Positions 6,017 to 9,305 of a stretch of 9,305 nt of DNA are shown here, piece after piece; position 1 is the first letter of the stretch, and each line of letters starts with the position of its first letter. The notes beneath the pieces are model-generated. The model was not told the origin of the DNA. It was given only the letters and a program-made list of their open reading frames with translations, and made no database searches. The position numbers and the translations under genes are program-made. This DNA comes from an uncultured Ruminococcus sp. (GTDB lineage Bacteria; Bacillota; Clostridia; Oscillospirales; Ruminococcaceae), in the NCBI GenBank assembly GCA_947176565.1, contig CAMWRC010000032.1:1-9305 (forward strand), in the 5' to 3' direction.

Positions 6017-6661
6017 TCATTTTTCCATAACAAACCGTAAACATTCATCAGGTGTATAAACTACCGTTAATGCTCCTGCTTCTGATGCTTCCTCTGTCGA
6101 GCCATAACCCCAGAGAGCATACAGACAAGGAATACCAAGAGCTTCAGCACCTTTTACGTCGTTATCACGGTCGCCAATCATCAGCACACGGGAAGTATCA
6201 GTTTTGCCCAGTTCTTCCATAACATGATGTATGACCTGAGATTTTTCATATCTGTTTTCATCAGCACCGCCAATAAAATCAAAATACTTTGCGATATCAA
6301 AATGTTCAAGAATGATTTTTGCAAATTTTTCCATTTTGCAAGTTGCCACTGCAAGAGTATATCCGTTTTCTTTAAGAGTACGGAGTATATCCTCAATACC
6401 GTTGAAAAGCTCAGCATTGAATATACCTTCAGTCCTATACTTCTGACGATATATATGTATAGCTTCTTCTGTAGCTTTCTCGTCCAAACCGCACAATGTA
6501 CTGAATGAATACTGCAGCGGAGGACCAAGAAATTTATACGGGTCATGATAAGGCGGAAGTCCAAGCTTATTCAAAGTATACTTGAAACAGGCAAGCACAC
6601 CGGGTCTTGTATCTACAAGTGTGCCGTCAAGGTCAAATATCAGTATATCATATCGGTTCAT
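6017..6661 (-). CDS. HAD-superfamily phosphatase (PGP / 5'-nucleotidase-like)
   Basis: A 214-residue soluble HAD hydrolase with all four core motifs: FDLDGTLVDT (9-18; nucleophile Asp10, acid/base Asp12), motif II VATCK (105-109; Thr107), a candidate motif III lysine at 140, and MIGDRDNDVKGA (161-172; Asp164 and Asp168 for Mg2+). An alpha-helical C1 cap lies between motifs I and II and includes FLGPPLQYSF (44-53), the G-P-P-L signature I associate with members annotated as phosphoglycolate phosphatase or 5'-nucleotidase. The ATG overlaps the purE TGA (ATGA), indicating translational coupling. It lies between purE and purC. The placement suggests removal of a phosphate from a purine-pathway or nucleotide compound, but the substrate cannot be read from sequence. 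Confidence 0.88.
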   Translation of the reverse strand: MNRYDILIFDLDGTLVDTRPGVLACFKYTLNKLGLPPYHDPYKFLGPPLQYSFSTLCGLDEKATEEAIHIYRQKYRTEGIFNAELFNGIEDILRTLKENGYTLAVATCKMEKFAKIILEHFDIAKYFDFIGGADENRYEKSQVIHHVMEELGKTDTSRVLMIGDRDNDVKGAEALGIPCLYALWGYGSTEEASEAGALTVVYTPDECLRFVMEK

Positions 6662-7158
6662 AAATTGGCTATCTCTGCCTGAAGTTCAGCGTCTTTTTCC
6701 TTTACTCCCTCAGCCATTTTAGCTTTTTCGTCAGCTAACTTCTGTGCAAGTTCATCGTCTGATATTGCGAGCATCTGAACAGCGAGGACGGCTGCATTTT
6801 TTGCGCTGTCTATTCCCACAGTTGCCACCGGAACTCCGGGAGGCATCATAACTGTTGCAAGGAGAGCGTCCATACCCTCAAGAGCCTTTGATTTCATAGG
6901 AATACCGATAACCGGCAGTGTTGTGTGACCTGCAACGACTCCGGCAAGATGTGCAGCCATACCGGCGGCACAGATAATAACACCGAACCCGTTGTCTTTT
7001 GCTGATGATGCGAAATCCGCAGCATCGGTGGGTGTACGGTGTGCGCTCATAACGCGGCATTCAAATTCAACACCGTATTTTTTAAGTTCTGCAAGAGCAG
7101 ATTTAACAACTGGAAAATCGCTGTTGCTGCCCATAATTACTGCTACTTTTTTTGACAT
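6658..7158 (-). CDS. purE: N5-carboxyaminoimidazole ribonucleotide mutase, class I PurE
   Basis: Catalyses conversion of N5-CAIR to CAIR in the purine pathway. The 166 residues fit PurE length. Landmarks are MGSNSD (9-14), the active-site SAHRTP (38-43), the substrate loop AAGMAAHLAGVVAGHT (64-79), PVIGIPMKS (82-90) and MMPPGVPVATVGI (104-116). SAHRTP and the A-A-H-L-x-G loop match class I enzymes rather than the class II (direct AIR carboxylase) type with S-A-H-K-T. Class I normally works with PurK, which is not in this window. A charged Lys/Glu/Ala-rich helix forms the last 35 residues. AAGGAG lies 9 bases before the ATG. The gene begins the pur run, 54 bases after the WG-repeat gene, and its stop overlaps the HAD start. 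Confidence 0.96.
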   Translation of the reverse strand: MSKKVAVIMGSNSDFPVVKSALAELKKYGVEFECRVMSAHRTPTDAADFASSAKDNGFGVIICAAGMAAHLAGVVAGHTTLPVIGIPMKSKALEGMDALLATVMMPPGVPVATVGIDSAKNAAVLAVQMLAISDDELAQKLADEKAKMAEGVKEKDAELQAEIANL

Positions 7159-7181
7159 AATTAACCACTCCTTTTTATGAC

Positions 7182-7202
7182 TTGTTTATAATTTGTTTAT
7201 AA
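7182..7202. repeat. Tandem 10-base repeat upstream of purE
   Basis: Two exact copies of TTGTTTATAA (plus strand, 7182-7191 and 7193-7202) lie one base apart, so their period is 11 bases, about one helical turn. On the minus strand each copy offers TATAAA, a -10-like hexamer, and CTGACA stands 14 bases before the second one, which is too short for a good promoter. The position, 24 bases before the purE start codon and ahead of its ribosome binding site, is where a purE promoter or operator would be expected. Confidence 0.4.
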
Positions 7203-7212
7203 CTTGTCAGCA

Positions 7213-8280
7213 TTACCATAGAAATCCCTGTCCGTCACCGTAATACGTTTCATCTTCGGGAATAATAAATTTTTCGCCGTTGTCAAATTTTCCTGAAAGT
7301 GCTTTCAGCGTACTTTCGGAGCTACCGCAGAACTGCACAGCACTGCGGTAGATGCCGTTAGACGTATGATTTGTACCGGCACGGTCGGTATAGCCTATAT
7401 CTATTTCAGCTGTTACAGCGACTTCATAGCATGGCATATCGTTTCGTGATTTTATGGAATATATATGTATTTCCGGAACTGATTTCAGCTGTTTTGAGAT
7501 TATTTGTTCCGAATCGGGGAAAAGCTTTTTAAAATCGCGGATATTATTTTCAGTCATATCCTGAATATTTTCCTCATTGCCGGTCATGGCGTAATTTATA
7601 TATTTTTCCGCACTGCTGAGCATTTTTTCAATCATAGCCGGAGTAAGTTTTGAAAGCAGAACGCGGCTTATGATACTCAGCTCGTAATTTTTTCCGAGAA
7701 TATTTCCGGAAACATCAGCGCGTTTAAAGAGGAGACCGTCGGAATACACGGAATATACATATCTGCCATGCGTATCATTGAAGATAAAATCTCCGTCTGA
7801 AACTTCGCAGTTGTCCCATACATTCCGGAACACCGGAGTAAAATTTTCGTTATAGATAACATATTTTCCGTCCGATGCCGATACAGCGGTATACAGAGTA
7901 TATTTATCTGATACTGTGCGGCTGATTTCGCTGTATATAAGCGGAACTACGACATTTCCCTCATAGTCGATACAGCCGTACAGCATATCTCCGCGGATTT
8001 TTTTGGCGGCGATGCAGAAGCTGTCCCCGGCGAATGTCAGTTCAGTCCATTCAGCGGCGGCAGTTACCCTGCCGGATTCTGAAAGACCCAGACTGCCGGA
8101 ACTGTCGCTGAAAATAGAAATTCCTGAATTATTTGTGGAAATGATATTGGCAATTTCGTTCTGTTCGCTGTTTTTCTGCTGATTTTCCGGAACATTCACA
8201 TAAAACTGTGTAATTGCGACGGAAAGGGCGATAAGAACGATGAAAAGCAACGATACTACAAGTCTTGTCCGCTTGTTCAA
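7213..8280 (-). CDS. Membrane-anchored WG-repeat-like protein
   Basis: A 355-residue protein with a basic N-terminus (MNKRTR) and one hydrophobic segment at about 7-28, with no lipobox or clear signal-peptidase site. It is therefore probably anchored with its C-terminal bulk outside the cell. Residues 63-120 resemble WG/KWG beta-repeats, best seen in YGCIDYEGNVVVPLIYSEI (101-119), which matches the Y-G-x-I-D-x-x-G-x-V-V-x-P-x-x-Y pattern. A weaker repeat may follow to about 185. Residues 200-330 look like a separate mixed helix/strand domain I do not recognise. The start is a TTG (8280-8278) sharing bases with the TGA of the glycosyltransferase gene. AGGTGA lies 6 bases upstream and there is no later Met near the hydrophobic segment. 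Coupling suggests a cell-surface role with that enzyme; exact function is unknown. Confidence 0.78.
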   Translation of the reverse strand: MNKRTRLVVSLLFIVLIALSVAITQFYVNVPENQQKNSEQNEIANIISTNNSGISIFSDSSGSLGLSESGRVTAAAEWTELTFAGDSFCIAAKKIRGDMLYGCIDYEGNVVVPLIYSEISRTVSDKYTLYTAVSASDGKYVIYNENFTPVFRNVWDNCEVSDGDFIFNDTHGRYVYSVYSDGLLFKRADVSGNILGKNYELSIISRVLLSKLTPAMIEKMLSSAEKYINYAMTGNEENIQDMTENNIRDFKKLFPDSEQIISKQLKSVPEIHIYSIKSRNDMPCYEVAVTAEIDIGYTDRAGTNHTSNGIYRSAVQFCGSSESTLKALSGKFDNGEKFIIPEDETYYGDGQGFLW

Positions 8281-9248
8281 CGGTTGTCACCTGATTTTTT
8301 ACGGCGGTAATCCTCATCAGTTTCGCCGGCGATATATATCGGACGTTTTTTCACTTCGCGGTAAGTTTTGCCGAGATACTGTCCGAATATTCCCATACAT
8401 CCGAGCTGCATTGCACTGGAAAGGAAAACGGCGGCGGATATATACAATGCGGAGCCGGATTTATTTGTTGCGACTGATACGATTATACCGGCTATAAAGA
8501 GTACAAATGCGATAATAATGCTTAATATTCCGAGGAATATTGATACAGCGAGGGGGAATGTAGAGAATGCCATAATACCTTCGAGGGAGTATTTAAAGAG
8601 ACCCCAGAACGACCATGATGAAGTTCCGGCAGGACGTTCGACATTTTCATACGGCATATATTTAACTCTGAATCCCACCCAGCTGAAAATACCCTTTGAG
8701 AAGCGGTTATATTCGGTCATATCAAGGATTGCATCTACCATCTGTCTTGTCATGAACCGGAAATCCTGTGCGCCGTCGACTATTTCAGTATCTGAAATTT
8801 TATTCATTATTTTATAGAAAAGTCTTGCGAACCATGAACGCACTTTTGATTCGCCCTTGCGGCTTACACGGCGTGTAGTTGCGCAGTCATATTCACCGGT
8901 ACAGATATAGTTATACATCTGCGGGAGAAATGCCGGCGGGTGCTGCAAATCGGCGTCCATAACCACAACATAATCGCCGCGGCAGTTGGTAAGACCGGCA
9001 TACATACCAGCCTCCTTGCCGAAATTGCGTGAAAATGAAATATATCTCACACGTTTATCTCTGTCAGCAAGTTCGTGAAAAAGTTCAAGTGTTCTGTCCT
9101 TTGAGCCGTCGTTTATAAAAAGAAACTCAAATTCAACATCATCATGTTCTTTTTTCATACTGTCGGTGACCTTGACGATTTCATCATAGAACATCGGCAG
9201 CACTTCCTCCTCATTGTAGCATGGAACTACTACAGAAATGAGTTTCAT
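8277..9248 (-). CDS. GT2-family polyprenyl-phosphate glycosyltransferase (GtrB/DPM1-like)
   Basis: Membrane enzyme predicted to move a sugar from a nucleotide donor to undecaprenyl phosphate at the inner face of the membrane, feeding surface glycan or wall-polymer decoration. The 323 residues fit the family. The GT-A domain shows VVVPCYNEEEVLP (6-18), FINDGSKDRTLELF (44-57), SFSRNFGKEAGMYAGL (71-86) and the metal-binding MDADLQHPP (97-105). DGAQDFRFMTRQ (158-169) then matches the D-x-x-D-F-R-L acceptor-site segment of this group. Two TM helices follow at about 231-259 and 267-290, and then a basic tail. The donor sugar cannot be told. GGAGG lies 6 bases before the ATG. The stop overlaps the TTG of the WG-repeat gene. 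Confidence 0.92.
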   Translation of the reverse strand: MKLISVVVPCYNEEEVLPMFYDEIVKVTDSMKKEHDDVEFEFLFINDGSKDRTLELFHELADRDKRVRYISFSRNFGKEAGMYAGLTNCRGDYVVVMDADLQHPPAFLPQMYNYICTGEYDCATTRRVSRKGESKVRSWFARLFYKIMNKISDTEIVDGAQDFRFMTRQMVDAILDMTEYNRFSKGIFSWVGFRVKYMPYENVERPAGTSSWSFWGLFKYSLEGIMAFSTFPLAVSIFLGILSIIIAFVLFIAGIIVSVATNKSGSALYISAAVFLSSAMQLGCMGIFGQYLGKTYREVKKRPIYIAGETDEDYRRKKSGDNR

Positions 9249-9305
9249 AATTTACCTCCAGTCTCCGATTTTCCGTTTGTTCATCGGATAACAATTAAAA
9301 TACAC

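Noticed and set aside
7280..7285. TTGACA on the minus strand as -35 of a purE promoter
   Set aside because: It lies within the WG-repeat coding sequence about 125 bases from purE, and no convincing -10 follows at 17 bases.
1621..8640. Frequent TTCCGGA / TTCCGGAA strings across the window
   Set aside because: Most lie inside coding regions and fit the local codon use; spacing is irregular and flanks differ, so they are not treated as a repeat family.
9249..9305. Possible 3' end of an upstream gene (an open minus-strand frame ending in TAA three bases before the glycosyltransferase start)
   Set aside because: Only 17 codons are visible and another frame is also partly open, so neither coding nor a family can be supported.

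Overview
The window is a purine-biosynthesis gene cluster with every recognisable gene on the minus strand, so it is read here from high to low coordinates. It looks like a low-to-moderate-GC Firmicute of the Clostridia, most likely a Ruminococcus/Oscillospiraceae-type gut bacterium. The reasons are strong AGGAGG-type ribosome binding sites, TTG starts, tightly packed operons, DUF3592 and WG-repeat proteins, and a clostridial-style PurF. The taxonomy is an inference from gene style; no marker gene is present.

Layout. At the right edge lies a two-gene surface unit: a GT2-family polyprenyl-phosphate glycosyltransferase (9248-8277), coupled by a 4-base overlap to a membrane-anchored WG-repeat protein (8280-7213). 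After a 54-base gap containing a short tandem repeat comes the pur cluster: purE (7158-6658), a HAD phosphatase overlapping purE by 4 bases (6661-6017), purC (5932-5213), purF (5209-3785) and purM (3725-2688). Next are three non-purine genes: a DUF3592-type membrane protein, a very AT-rich small acidic protein, and a second DUF3592-type protein. Then come purN (1112-486) and a lipoprotein gene that starts inside the purN stop codon and runs off the left edge (489-1). That last gene is incomplete.

Pathway. PurF makes phosphoribosylamine from PRPP. PurN formylates GAR, PurM closes the imidazole ring to AIR, PurE carries out the carboxylation step at N5-CAIR/CAIR, and PurC adds aspartate to give SAICAR. 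PurD, PurL/FGAM synthase, PurK, PurB and PurH are not in the window.

Most notable points. (1) The PurF homologue has an apparently intact phosphoribosyltransferase half with four [4Fe-4S]-type cysteines, but its N-terminal glutaminase half lacks the catalytic cysteine (it begins Met-Gly-Gly) and the other glutamine-site residues. (2) A perfect 18-base inverted repeat overlaps the -35 box of a good internal promoter just before purC, and half of it recurs before purM. (3) A 16-bp stem, perfect in minus-strand RNA only because of one U-G wobble, lies in the gap after the AT-rich gene. (4) A three-gene membrane/unknown cassette splits purM from purN. I see no tRNA, rRNA, CRISPR array, transposase or classical riboswitch.
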